NCBI GenBank assembly: GCA_031254385.1
Contig: JAIRUO010000252.1
Span: forward strand, 1-27,296
Reading direction: 5' to 3'
DNA length: 27,296 nt
From: Treponema sp.
GTDB taxonomy: Bacteria; Spirochaetota; Spirochaetia; Treponematales; Breznakiellaceae
The first letter of the stretch is position 1. Every line of letters starts with the position of its first letter. A program made the position numbers and the translations under genes. The notes beneath the pieces were generated by a model. The model did no database searches. It had not been told where the DNA came from and worked only from the letters and a program-made list of their open reading frames with translations. This document shows, one piece after another, positions 1-8,495 of this stretch.

Positions 1-729
1 CCTATGGAAATGATTTGTTCGGCAATTGCGGAGGCCTGCGCTTTGTTTTCTTATACAGGTGGCATCAGGGCGATAATTTCTATACCCGGTGGAGCAGATA
101 TCGCAAAAAGGACTATGAATGAACGGCTTGGTATCGTGGGGGGCCTTTCTATACTTGGTACCACAGGCATTGTAGAGCCTATGAGCGAAAGGGCTATAAT
201 AGAAACGATAAAAACTGAAATTGATGTTCAGACAGCTTCCGGTAGGACGAGCCTTCTGGTAACGCCCGGCAATTATGGCCGTGAGTTTGCAGAAAAAAAC
301 CTTGGCATAAATATAGAAGAAGCGATTAAGTGTTCAAACTTTATTGGCGACATGCTTGACTACGCTTGCATAAAAGGCATTGAAAAAATCACCCTCATAG
401 GCCACGCAGGGAAATTGGTGAAACTCGCAGGCGGCGTTATGAATACCCATTCGTCTATCGCCGACTGCCGCATGGAAATAATAGCGGCCCATTGCGCTCT
501 TGCAGGCGCAGGAACAGAAACAATTCGTCAAATTATGACATGTATAACCGTGGAAGCTGCATTGGTAATAATTGACCAGCTTGGTATTAGCGATGCGGTC
601 TGGAAAAGCATTGGGCAAAGAATCGGATTTCACCTTCGGGAAAGAACACGTGGAAGTGTTGCTGTTGAATATATTGTTTTCACTCAGGAACATGGCGTTC
701 TAATTCACTCAAACACGGAGCGAGTATGA
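1..729 (+). CDS. cbiD: Cobalt-precorrin-5B (C1)-methyltransferase CbiD, 5'-truncated by window edge
   Basis: CbiD methylates C-1 of the corrin ring after ring contraction, using SAM, in the anaerobic cobalamin pathway. The visible 242 codons match the C-terminal two thirds of the family. They include the segment ISIPGGADIAKRTMNERLG, then GGLSILGTTGIVEPMSERA and the downstream HAGKLVKLAGGVMNTHS region, which are family hallmarks. CbiD proteins usually have about 350-370 residues, so roughly 110-130 N-terminal residues lie left of the window. The frame is open from base 1, and the Met codon at 4 is probably internal rather than the start. The stop overlaps the cbiL start by 4 bp (ATGA), indicating translational coupling. 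The promoter of this operon and any leader riboswitch lie outside the window. Confidence 0.95.
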   Translation, partial: PMEMICSAIAEACALFSYTGGIRAIISIPGGADIAKRTMNERLGIVGGLSILGTTGIVEPMSERAIIETIKTEIDVQTASGRTSLLVTPGNYGREFAEKNLGINIEEAIKCSNFIGDMLDYACIKGIEKITLIGHAGKLVKLAGGVMNTHSSIADCRMEIIAAHCALAGAGTETIRQIMTCITVEAALVIIDQLGISDAVWKSIGQRIGFHLRERTRGSVAVEYIVFTQEHGVLIHSNTERV

Positions 730-1421
730 AGGGCAAATTATACGGAATAGGGGCAGGCCCCGGAGACCCGGAACTCCTGACCATAAAAGCAGTGAATACA
801 ATTCAGAAATGTGATGTAATAGCAGTGCCAATTACCGGAAATGGAGAAAGAACCGCTTTTTGCATAATTGAAAAATATCTAGCAGAAAAAGAATTGCTTG
901 AATGTCGTTTTGCAATGGAACACAATATGGCAAAACGCAGAGAAGCCCGGCAGCGTGCCGCCTCTGACATAATGCGGTTCCTTGATGACGGAAAAAATGT
1001 AGGTTTTGTTACGTTAGGCGATCCGGCTACCTATTCCACCTATATGTATGTTCATCAAATCATTGTGAGCCAGGGCGTTGATGCAGAAATTATTCCAGGA
1101 ATTACTTCATACGCTGCGGCTGCAGCAGCTTTCGGCGTTGCGCTTTGCGAAGGCAGCGAAACCCTTACGATCATTCCAGCGAGCTATGATGCCAATATTG
1201 ATGAATTGCTTAGCCGCCCCGGTAACAAGGTGATTATGAAGTCCGGGGGGAATTTAACGCAGGTGCTAGAAAAGTTAAAGCAATGTTCCTATGGCGAACG
1301 GACAAAAATCGCCTGCCGCTGCACTATGGACGGGCAAAGGCTCTTTAACAGCATTGACGATTACGAAAAATCACCGGAAAGCGGTTATTTCACCATAGCG
1401 ATAGTCAAGGAAAAATCATAA
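726..1421 (+). CDS. cbiL: Precorrin-2 / cobalt-factor II C20-methyltransferase CbiL
   Basis: This SAM-dependent enzyme adds the C-20 methyl to cobalt-factor II, the first ring methylation after cobalt insertion. The 231 residues are a normal length for the tetrapyrrole methylase family. Visible motifs are GAGPGDPELLT (residues 9-19), the SAM-binding GDP loop TLGDPATYST (96-105) and PGITSYAAAAA (124-134). The early GPGDPELLT block and the TYSTYMYV sequence after the GDP loop favour CbiL over its paralogues CbiF and CbiH. The start overlaps the cbiD stop by 4 bp. Its stop shares one base with the cbiF start (TAATG). Ring chemistry and order in the pathway are family knowledge; the identity comes from the motifs. 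Confidence 0.93.
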   Translation: MKGKLYGIGAGPGDPELLTIKAVNTIQKCDVIAVPITGNGERTAFCIIEKYLAEKELLECRFAMEHNMAKRREARQRAASDIMRFLDDGKNVGFVTLGDPATYSTYMYVHQIIVSQGVDAEIIPGITSYAAAAAAFGVALCEGSETLTIIPASYDANIDELLSRPGNKVIMKSGGNLTQVLEKLKQCSYGERTKIACRCTMDGQRLFNSIDDYEKSPESGYFTIAIVKEKS

Positions 1422-2182
1422 TGGTTTATTTTGTAGGCGCAGGGCCGGGAAACAAGGAACTGATTACCGTTAGGGGAATGAAGCTCATTGGTTTGGCGGA
1501 TTGTGTCATTTATGCGGGTTCTTTGGTCAACCCCGAACTTCTCGAATATGCCAAAGTCGGCTGTGAATTTTATAACAGTGCAAAAATGACACTGGAAGAA
1601 GTCATAGAAATCATGTTTAAAAACGAACAGGCCGGCCTAGTCACTGTGCGTCTACATACAGGAGACCCAAGCATTTACGGTGCAGTAAGAGAACAGATAG
1701 ATATACTCAAAAAAAACGGCATCTCTTATGAAGTCATACCCGGAGTAAGTTCTTTCGCGGGAGCGGCTGCGGTTCTGGGCGCGGAGTATACTCTGCCCGG
1801 CATCAGCCAGACGGTGATTTTAACACGGATGGAGGGCAGAACGCCGGTTCCCGAAAGGGAAAGCATAATCCACCTTGCTAAAATCCGCGCGTCCATGGCT
1901 ATCTTCCTTTCAGGTTCTATGCTTGATGAGCTTTCCGCAAACTTGATCGAGGGAGGTTATCCCAAAGACACCCCTGCCGCCATCGTTTATAAGGCCACAT
2001 GGCCGGATGAAAAAATTATACGAACCACTATTGAAGGACTGCCTGACACTGGGGCGAAAGCTAACATCAGCAAAACGGCGATTATATTGGTTGGCGATTT
2101 TCTTGGCGATGAATATGAGCGGTCGTTTTTGTATAACCCAGAGTTTTCCCACGGGTACAGAGCGAGTACTTGCAATGAATGA
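1421..2182 (+). CDS. cbiF: Cobalt-precorrin-4 C11-methyltransferase CbiF
   Basis: CbiF transfers a methyl from SAM to C-11 of cobalt-precorrin-4. The 253-residue protein has the tetrapyrrole methylase fold motifs [12 protein letters not shown] (5-16), YAGSLVNPE (31-39), [12 protein letters not shown] (77-88) and [14 protein letters not shown] (107-120). The segment [11 protein letters not shown] (135-145) is a signature that separates CbiF/CobM from CbiL, CbiH and CobA. Length is typical. The ATG at 1421 directly follows the cbiL stop in a TAATG arrangement. The 3' end overlaps the cbiG start by 8 bp. Confidence 0.95.
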   Translation: MVYFVGAGPGNKELITVRGMKLIGLADCVIYAGSLVNPELLEYAKVGCEFYNSAKMTLEEVIEIMFKNEQAGLVTVRLHTGDPSIYGAVREQIDILKKNGISYEVIPGVSSFAGAAAVLGAEYTLPGISQTVILTRMEGRTPVPERESIIHLAKIRASMAIFLSGSMLDELSANLIEGGYPKDTPAAIVYKATWPDEKIIRTTIEGLPDTGAKANISKTAIILVGDFLGDEYERSFLYNPEFSHGYRASTCNE

Positions 2183-3203
2183 AGTGTTTATTCTCTCGTT
2201 CACGGAGAAAGGAAAAAACATGGCAGATACGATAGCCTGTAAAATTAAAGAGGCCGATAGCAACGCAAAGGTTACCGCAGATCGTGTTAAAGGCATTGGA
2301 GATTATGTGAATACCGTATTCAAGACTAGCAATATCTTGATATTTATTGGGGCCGCAGGCATCGCTGTCAGGGCAATCGCGCCGTTTATTAAAAGCAAAG
2401 CCACAGACCCGGCAGTTATCGTAATTGACGAGAATGGACGTTTTGTTATTCCCATTCTCTCAGGGCACATAGGGGGAGCGAATCGTTATGCCAACATGAT
2501 AGCGGCTTTAATTGACGCAGTTCCCGTCATCACTACGGCTACTGATGTAAACAACGTGTTTGCCATCGACTCCTATGCTTCTGAGCATGGATATTCTGTT
2601 ATAAACACCGAAGCCGTAAAACATATATCTGCTGCCATGCTTGGCGGTCAGACAGTAGGACTGTGTTCTGATTTTGAAATGGACGACCGTCTGCCGCCAT
2701 TAATAACTCTGAAAGACAGCGGAAACATAGGGATATGTATAAGTTTGGACGCTCAAAAAAAACCTTATGTGCAAACTTTGAACCTGATGCCCAAATGCTT
2801 TCATATCGGTATAGGCACGAGAAAGAATATAGAAATCGTTTTGCTGGAAACCTTTTTTCTTGAAACCTTGAACAGTTGCGAGATACCATTGCAAGCCGTT
2901 GCTACAATATCTTCACTTGATTTGAAAAAAGATGAAGAAGCGATAAGGGCTTTATCAGAAAAATATTACATCCCATTTATAACCTACAGTGCCGATGCCT
3001 TAAACAAGACAGCCGGATTATTTGAGCAATCAGATTTCGTAAAGGCAGCAACGGGAACGGGGAATGTTTGCGAAGCAGCAGCGTATCTGTCTTCAAAAAA
3101 CGGGACTATGGTATTCCCAAAAACCGCAATGAACGGAATAACCTTGGCAATAGCAAAAGAAGCGTGGAGGGTGTCCTTTGGAACTGATAATGGCAGGACT
3201 TGA
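2175..3203 (+). CDS. cbiG: Cobalt-precorrin-5A hydrolase CbiG
   Basis: CbiG opens the delta-lactone of cobalt-precorrin-5A and releases acetaldehyde, the step that removes C-20 in the anaerobic route. With the ATG at 2175 the protein has 342 residues, normal for CbiG. The N-terminal domain carries [14 protein letters not shown] (57-70) and LSGHIGGAN (95-103). The C-terminal domain carries HIGIGTRKN (210-218) and [12 protein letters not shown] (292-303), both conserved in the family. The frame stays open upstream to 2007, but that extension lies wholly inside cbiF and has no homology to CbiG, so the 2175 start, with an 8-bp overlap, is preferred. The 3' end overlaps hemA by 26 bp. Confidence 0.95.
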   Translation: MNEVFILSFTEKGKNMADTIACKIKEADSNAKVTADRVKGIGDYVNTVFKTSNILIFIGAAGIAVRAIAPFIKSKATDPAVIVIDENGRFVIPILSGHIGGANRYANMIAALIDAVPVITTATDVNNVFAIDSYASEHGYSVINTEAVKHISAAMLGGQTVGLCSDFEMDDRLPPLITLKDSGNIGICISLDAQKKPYVQTLNLMPKCFHIGIGTRKNIEIVLLETFFLETLNSCEIPLQAVATISSLDLKKDEEAIRALSEKYYIPFITYSADALNKTAGLFEQSDFVKAATGTGNVCEAAAYLSSKNGTMVFPKTAMNGITLAIAKEAWRVSFGTDNGRT

Positions 3204-4176
3204 TCATAAACGTGCTGACCTTAATACAAGGGAAAAGTTTGCGATTACGAAAGAAAGAACACTCCTATTCCTTGAGTCTATTATTAACAGCGGTATCGGG
3301 GGATGCGTAATTATATCTACCTGCAACAGAACGGAGCTTTACGCTTCAGTTCCGGACAACCATGTATTTGAGCCTGCAAAAATATTGTGTAATTCACTTA
3401 ACAGGAATTTTCTTGAATTTGAACAATACTTTACAGAGAGAATCGGCGCCCATGCAATAGAGCATCTTTGTCGCGTAGCCTCTGGATTGGATTCTCAGAT
3501 TATGGGTGACGACCAGATAATTACCCAAGTCCGCGAGGCGCTGGAATTAGCCCGCAGACAATGCTGTACCGACAGTTATATAGAAACAATGTTTAGGCTG
3601 GCTATTAAGGCGGCAAAACTAATCAAGACCAATGTTATTCTTAAATCAGTCGGAATTGGTTCTGTCCCCGGTAAAGCAATGGAGAAATTGAAAACACTGT
3701 ACCCATTGTTAGCAGGTAGAAACGCAGTCGTTATCGGCAACGGGTGGATGGGGAGGCTTGTTTCGGAGTTTCTGATTAATGAAGACGTGAACGTAACAGT
3801 TACAATACGGGAACATAAAAAAGGCGTTATAAAAGTTCCGAACCGGGCAGATACAATAAGTTACAGCGAACGCTACAAGGCAATAGAAAAGGCGGATATA
3901 GTGGTAAGCGCAACAACAAGTCCACATTTCACACTTCATTATAATGATCTTAATGCCTTGGCGCGGCTACCTGAACTCATCATCGATTTGGCGGTTCCGA
4001 GGGATGTTGAGCCTTCAGTTCAGGAAATTCCCGGCGTTACGCTGCTTACAATAGACGACATATCAGAAGAAAGTCGCAGCCTCCCTTCTGAAAGCATTTC
4101 CAGGATAGATGGTATTATCAAAGAACACATAGAAAAATATTATCATTGGCTCGTATATAAAAGGAAAGCCGCATGA
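3178..4176 (+). CDS. hemA: Glutamyl-tRNA reductase HemA, short form without C-terminal dimerisation domain
   Basis: HemA reduces glutamyl-tRNA(Glu) to glutamate-1-semialdehyde with NADPH, the first step of C5-pathway tetrapyrrole synthesis. Visible features are MxLxxxGLxHKxAxxxxREK at the N terminus, the catalytic Cys49 in STCNRTE (47-53), [13 protein letters not shown] (102-114), the nucleotide-binding VVIGNGWMG (184-192) and [12 protein letters not shown] (268-279). The start is a TTG. A GGAGG at 3166-3170 lies 7 nt upstream, and starting there restores the canonical N terminus; the ATG at 3190 would lose MELI. The protein ends at 332 residues, whereas typical HemA has about 400-450, so the C-terminal helical dimerisation domain is absent. 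It overlaps cbiG by 26 bp and cbiH by 4 bp. No frameshifted remnant follows, because cbiH begins immediately. Confidence 0.93.
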   Translation: MELIMAGLDHKRADLNTREKFAITKERTLLFLESIINSGIGGCVIISTCNRTELYASVPDNHVFEPAKILCNSLNRNFLEFEQYFTERIGAHAIEHLCRVASGLDSQIMGDDQIITQVREALELARRQCCTDSYIETMFRLAIKAAKLIKTNVILKSVGIGSVPGKAMEKLKTLYPLLAGRNAVVIGNGWMGRLVSEFLINEDVNVTVTIREHKKGVIKVPNRADTISYSERYKAIEKADIVVSATTSPHFTLHYNDLNALARLPELIIDLAVPRDVEPSVQEIPGVTLLTIDDISEESRSLPSESISRIDGIIKEHIEKYYHWLVYKRKAA

Positions 4177-4898
4177 AAGTATATGCCGTTGGGTTAGGCC
4201 CTGGTGATCAAGCTTATCTTGCGCCAAGAGCCAAAGAAGTTATCCTGGCCAGCGATGTTGTCGCCGGATATACGGGCTATCTGGAACTAATTCCCGATCT
4301 TGTAAAGGGTAAAGAAATTATTACAACGGGGATGAAGAACGAAATAGATCGCTGTGAGACGGCTATAGCTGAGGCACTCAAAGGGAAACAAGTCTGCGTC
4401 GTTTCCAGCGGCGATGCGGGGATTTATGGCATGGCCGCACTTCTTTATGAATTAGCAGAAGCGCATGACGTGATAGAGGTTGAAGTCATACCCGGTATTA
4501 CAGCGGCAAATTCAGCAGCTGCAATATTGGGTTCTCCTCTTACCAATGACTTTGCCGTCATCAGCCTCAGCGACCTTTTGACACCCTGGGATGTGATAGA
4601 AAAAAGGCTTGATGCCTGTTCAATGGCTGACATGGTGCTCTGCCTCTATAACCCCCAAAGTAAAAAGCGCAGCGACTATCTTGAAAAAGCCTGTGCTATT
4701 GTATTGCGACATAAAGCACCGGAAACCAATTGCGGTTATGTACGGAACGCTTTTAGAGATAACGAAGAGTCCTGCATCTGTTCCCTTGCCGAACTGTCTA
4801 AAGCGGCGGTAGACATGTTCACCACCGTGATAATTGGCAACTCCGGTACAAAAATCATTAACGGAAAGTTAGTTACCGTCAGGGGATACAGGCTATGA
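4173..4898 (+). CDS. cbiH: Cobalt-precorrin-3 / precorrin-3B C17-methyltransferase CbiH
   Basis: CbiH methylates C-17 and drives ring contraction, forming cobalt-precorrin-4 with its delta-lactone. The 241 residues contain VGLGPGD (6-12), AGYTGYLELI (31-40), SSGDAGIYGMA (78-88), PGITAANSAAAILG (107-120) and PLTNDFAVISLSDLLTPW (122-139), followed by LYNPQSKKR (158-166). The LSDLLTPW and YNPxSKxR blocks are specific to CbiH/CobJ within the methylase family. This is the single-domain form, without the ferredoxin-like or CbiG fusions seen in some taxa. It is coupled by 4-bp overlaps to hemA upstream and to the cbiJ fusion downstream. Confidence 0.95.
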   Translation: MKVYAVGLGPGDQAYLAPRAKEVILASDVVAGYTGYLELIPDLVKGKEIITTGMKNEIDRCETAIAEALKGKQVCVVSSGDAGIYGMAALLYELAEAHDVIEVEVIPGITAANSAAAILGSPLTNDFAVISLSDLLTPWDVIEKRLDACSMADMVLCLYNPQSKKRSDYLEKACAIVLRHKAPETNCGYVRNAFRDNEESCICSLAELSKAAVDMFTTVIIGNSGTKIINGKLVTVRGYRL

Positions 4899-6118
4899 AG
4901 GTTTTAATTTTTGGCGGCACTACCGAAGGGCGAGAGCTATCTGCTGCTCTATCAAGCAAAGGTATTAGCGTAACCATGTCTGTAGCCACAGACTATGGAA
5001 AAAATGCGGCTGCCGTAGAAGGCGTTGAGATTTATTCTGACAGGCTTACAGAAGACGGCATGATTAGCTTGCTTAAGCAGGATAATTTTGATTGTGTGAT
5101 TGACGCTACTCACCCTTATGCGATCTTAGCAACACAAAATATATGCTCCGCATGTCAGGCTGCCGGAGTAAAATACTTTCGGCTTAAAAGACCAGAGAGC
5201 TCAAAGTTTTCCGGCGTTACTTATGTCCCTGACGTGCAATCTGCCGTGGAAATACTAAAAACAAATAATAGTACAGTATTATTGACCATAGGAAGCAAGG
5301 AATTAGAACCCTTTACCCATATTGAAAATTATGCGCAACGACTTTTTATCCGCATACTCCCAATGACAGATTCTTTGGAAAAAGCACTGGGCCTTGGCTT
5401 TCGCGGCCCAAACATTATTTGTATGCAAGGCCCTTTTGATAAGGAAATGAACACGGCGACAATCAAAATGACAGACGCGAAATTCCTTGTTATAAAAGAT
5501 TCAGGAGACGTAGGTGGATTTGAGGCTAAAGTTTCGGCGGCACTTTCTCTTGGGTGCGAGGTAATTGTAATAACGCGCCCGGTTCAGGAAGATGGTTGCA
5601 CCTTTGATGAACTCTTGGCGTATTTCAACATTAAAGAAAACCCGAAATCAGCATATACGCAAAAGGCTTTTTTTCCGCTCTTTGTTGATATGAGCAGCAA
5701 GAGGGTTTTGGTAATAGGCGGCGGGAATGTTGCTGAACGGCGGATAAAGATCCTAACTGGTTTTGGCGCGGAAATTATTGTTATTTCACCCTCAGTTACT
5801 GAATACATTGAACGCGCCGCTTCGTTGAGAATAATACGCCTGCTAAAACGAAACTACAAAGAAACAGATATAACTGACTTGATGCCCTTTTTCGTTATTG
5901 CGGCCACTGACCAGCGACAGGTAAACCATGAGGTAATGACTGAAGCCAAGAGCCTGAATATCCAGGTGTCGGTCGCGGATTGCCGTGAAGAATGCACCTG
6001 CTATTTTCCAGCTATTGCAGAAAATGACGCTTATATCGCAGGGCTCATATCGAAAAACGGCGATCACCTTGGGGTAAAACAGACTGCAAAAAAAATAAGG
6101 GAGTTTCTTAACTCATGA
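4895..6118 (+). CDS. cbiJ: Fusion of cobalt-precorrin-6A reductase CbiJ and precorrin-2 dehydrogenase (SirC/CysG-N-like)
   Basis: This is a 407-residue two-domain protein. Residues 1 to about 245 are CbiJ, the NADH-dependent reductase of cobalt-precorrin-6A, with FGGTTEGREL (6-15), DATHPYA (70-76), a GSKELEPF segment (133-140) and VIKDSGDVGGFEAKV (199-213). Residues from about 255 to 407 form a second NAD-binding domain of the Met8p/CysG N-terminal type, with PLFVDMSSKRVLVIGGGNVA starting at 261, then ERRIKIL and FVIAATDQRQVN (333-344). That domain oxidises precorrin-2 to sirohydrochlorin. The two activities act at opposite ends of the corrin pathway. The second domain fills the step between CobA and CbiX, which no other gene here supplies. 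Junctions overlap neighbours by 4 bp. The fusion reads through one frame, so it is not an artefact of a lost stop within the window. Activity of each half is inferred from family motifs. Confidence 0.9.
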   Translation: MKVLIFGGTTEGRELSAALSSKGISVTMSVATDYGKNAAAVEGVEIYSDRLTEDGMISLLKQDNFDCVIDATHPYAILATQNICSACQAAGVKYFRLKRPESSKFSGVTYVPDVQSAVEILKTNNSTVLLTIGSKELEPFTHIENYAQRLFIRILPMTDSLEKALGLGFRGPNIICMQGPFDKEMNTATIKMTDAKFLVIKDSGDVGGFEAKVSAALSLGCEVIVITRPVQEDGCTFDELLAYFNIKENPKSAYTQKAFFPLFVDMSSKRVLVIGGGNVAERRIKILTGFGAEIIVISPSVTEYIERAASLRIIRLLKRNYKETDITDLMPFFVIAATDQRQVNHEVMTEAKSLNIQVSVADCREECTCYFPAIAENDAYIAGLISKNGDHLGVKQTAKKIREFLNS

Positions 6119-7008
6119 AAAAAACAATACGAGTAGGAAGCCGCAATTCTATTTTGGCTGTCATACAGGCGCAGATTGTCATTGATGCTGTCAAATTAAC
6201 CAATCCTGCCCTTGAGTTTGAGCTTGTTACAATACACACCACTGGAGATAAAATACTAGATAAGAGTTTAGACGCTATAGGCGGTAAAGGCTTGTTCACC
6301 AAGGAACTTGAACAAGCGCTCATTGATGGCAGTATTGATATAGCCGTCCACAGCTATAAAGACATGCCATGCGAAGAAACATACGGCCTGCCGGTGGTGG
6401 CCTTATCCAAAAGGGAAGCGCCCTTTGATGTGCTGGTATTGCCGAAAGGCGTTACTGCCCTGGATGCGTCTAACTCAAAACCTGTAGGTTCTTGCAGTTT
6501 AAGAAGAACGATTCAGTTTGCCATGCTCTACAATGGATTTGAAATAAAAGGGATACGCGGGAATGTACCTACCCGGCTGTCTAAATTGGATAATGGCGAA
6601 TATGCCGCGCTGATACTGGCCCAGGCTGGCCTTAACCGACTTTCTTTGCAAGACAGAGTTTCTCGTGTTTTCACGATTGATGAAATGATACCGTCAGCCT
6701 CCCAGGGCATTCTGGCGGTTCAGGGCAGACAGGGGGAGGATTATTCATATCTTGAAAATTTTCACAACCGTGAATCGGAGATTGTCTCCAAGGCTGAAAG
6801 GCAATTTCTTAAAACTCTGGGCGGCGGCTGTTCCTCTCCGGTTGCTGTTTTCGCGCAGTTGTTTGACAAAGAGCTATTCCTCACGGGGATGTATGTTGAT
6901 GATTTCGGAAATATAAAAAGAGGAACCATCAGCGGCAATGACTATAGGCCAGAGTTTGCAGGGGAAACCCTTGCCAAGCAGCTTAAAGCGAAGGCGGCAG
7001 AAAAATGA
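6115..7008 (+). CDS. hemC: Hydroxymethylbilane synthase (porphobilinogen deaminase) HemC
   Basis: HemC polymerises four porphobilinogens into hydroxymethylbilane. The 297-residue length is typical. Motifs are RVGSRNSILAVIQAQ (6-20), GGKGLFTKELEQAL (56-69), DIAVHSYKDMP (75-85) with the catalytic Asp83, a GSCSLRR block (125-131) that varies the usual GTSSLRR, IRGNVPTRL (147-155), PSASQGILAVQ (193-203), and Cys239 in LGGGCSSPVA, which carries the dipyrromethane cofactor. The ATG overlaps the stop of the cbiJ fusion by 4 bp, and the 3' end overlaps cobA-hemD by 4 bp. Its position among cbi genes means most product is probably committed to B12. Confidence 0.96.
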   Translation: MKKTIRVGSRNSILAVIQAQIVIDAVKLTNPALEFELVTIHTTGDKILDKSLDAIGGKGLFTKELEQALIDGSIDIAVHSYKDMPCEETYGLPVVALSKREAPFDVLVLPKGVTALDASNSKPVGSCSLRRTIQFAMLYNGFEIKGIRGNVPTRLSKLDNGEYAALILAQAGLNRLSLQDRVSRVFTIDEMIPSASQGILAVQGRQGEDYSYLENFHNRESEIVSKAERQFLKTLGGGCSSPVAVFAQLFDKELFLTGMYVDDFGNIKRGTISGNDYRPEFAGETLAKQLKAKAAEK

Positions 7009-8495
7009 GGGTTACTTTGGTCGGTGCCGGCCCTGGCGACAAGGGGCTATTAACTCTCAAGGGGGCTGAACGTCTGCAAAACGCCGATGTCGTATTATAC
7101 GATCATCTTGTCTGCACAGAAATCCTTGCTATGATCCCTGACGCGGCTGTAAAGATTGATGTCGGAAAACACGCGGGCAGCCATCCCGTGCCCCAGGAAA
7201 TGATAAACAGCCTACTTCTGGAAAAAGCCCGGCAAGGGCTTGATGTGGTCAGGCTCAAAGGCGGCGACCCTTTCGTTTTTGGACGGGGCGGCGAAGAACT
7301 GGAACTGTTAGCCCTAAACGACATTCCCTTTGAGGTTGTGCCCGGTGTCAGTTCCTCTATTGCTGGTGCGGCCTATGCCGGTATACCTGTAACACATAGG
7401 GATTGCGCTTCTTCCCTGCACATAATAACCGGACACGCCAAAAACAATGAAGCTTCTGACATAGACTACGAAGCTCTGGTTCGGACGAAAGGCACGTTGG
7501 TGTTTATGATGGGCGTTGCGGCCATTGGCGATATTTGCGATGGTTGCATTTGCGCTGGTATGGATGGTGAAATGCCTGCCGCTATCGTAGAAAACGCTAC
7601 CAAAAACTCACAGCGCAAGTTTTTGGGAACCGTAAAAACCCTGCCCCTAATAGCCCGTGAAAATGCTGTGGAATCACCGGCTCTTATTATCATCGGGAAA
7701 GTGTGCCTATTTTCTGAGCGTTACGATTGGTTTAGCCAAAAGCCGCTGTTTGGTAGGCGTGTCATGGTTGTGATGGTAAAGCCCGGAGTATCAAAATTAT
7801 CTGATAGGCTCAGAGAGTTGGGAGCCTCTGTGATTGAATTGCCATGCGCAAAAATCGTTCCTCTTACGAACCCCGGTTCTTTATTGGAGAAAACTCTCGA
7901 ACATATAAATGATTATGCCTGGCTTGTTTTTACCAGTGCCGTTGGCGTAAACATATTTTTTGATCACCTGATAACAACTGGGTTTGACATAAGGGCCTTG
8001 AGCCATCTCAAAATAGCGTGTGTTGGGACAGAAACCGAAAAAGAAATCAATAAACGCGGGGTTAAAGTGGAATACTGTCCAACAGAATACAATGGAGCGG
8101 CCCTTGCACACGGATTAACAGCACTTATAAAAAATGGCGAAAGGGTACTTATTACCAGGGCAAAAGACGGAGCAATAGAATTAACGCATATACTGACAGA
8201 CTCCGGAATCGCCTTTGACGATGTACCAATATACGAAAAAATTAGAGACACAGAAAAAGCAAATGCGGCTGCCAGTCTCATCATCGAAAATAATATTGAC
8301 TTTGTCGCCTTTACAAGCTCATCAGGCGTGGAAGGACTTGCAGAATCCGTTGCACACATTGATTTCAGTAAAATAAAGGCTGTATGTATTGGAGAGAGGA
8401 CGGCAGACGCGGCAAAATACTTTGGTATGAACGTCTTTATTTCTGCCGAAGCTACAATCGAAAGCATGATCGAAAAAATAAAGGAATTATCATGA
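7005..8495 (+). CDS. cobA-hemD: Fusion of uroporphyrinogen-III C-methyltransferase (CobA/SUMT) and uroporphyrinogen-III synthase (HemD)
   Basis: The bifunctional 496-residue protein closes hydroxymethylbilane to uroporphyrinogen III (HemD) and then methylates it at C-2 and C-7 to give precorrin-2 (CobA). Residues 1 to about 240 are the methylase, with LVGAGPGDKGLLTLKG (5-20), LYDHLV (31-36), VVRLKGGDPFVFGRGGEE (81-98), VPGVSSSIAGAAYAGIPVTH (112-131) and the late block ESPALIIIGKV. Residues from about 249 to 496 are HemD, with AWLVFTSAVGVNIFF, VGTETEKEI, VLITRAKDG and FVAFTSSSGVEGL. CobA-HemD fusions are known in clostridia and other bacteria. Fusing the two enzymes steers uroporphyrinogen III to corrinoid or siroheme rather than to protohaem. 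It overlaps both neighbours by 4 bp. Confidence 0.95.
   Translation: MRVTLVGAGPGDKGLLTLKGAERLQNADVVLYDHLVCTEILAMIPDAAVKIDVGKHAGSHPVPQEMINSLLLEKARQGLDVVRLKGGDPFVFGRGGEELELLALNDIPFEVVPGVSSSIAGAAYAGIPVTHRDCASSLHIITGHAKNNEASDIDYEALVRTKGTLVFMMGVAAIGDICDGCICAGMDGEMPAAIVENATKNSQRKFLGTVKTLPLIARENAVESPALIIIGKVCLFSERYDWFSQKPLFGRRVMVVMVKPGVSKLSDRLRELGASVIELPCAKIVPLTNPGSLLEKTLEHINDYAWLVFTSAVGVNIFFDHLITTGFDIRALSHLKIACVGTETEKEINKRGVKVEYCPTEYNGAALAHGLTALIKNGERVLITRAKDGAIELTHILTDSGIAFDDVPIYEKIRDTEKANAAASLIIENNIDFVAFTSSSGVEGLAESVAHIDFSKIKAVCIGERTADAAKYFGMNVFISAEATIESMIEKIKELS

Noticed and set aside
2007..2174. Upstream extension of the cbiG reading frame
   Set aside because: It lies fully inside cbiF and adds 56 residues unlike any CbiG; the ATG at 2175 gives the normal N terminus.
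3178..4176. HemA truncated by frameshift
   Set aside because: cbiH begins inside the hemA stop codon, so no sequence for a lost C-terminal domain exists in any frame.
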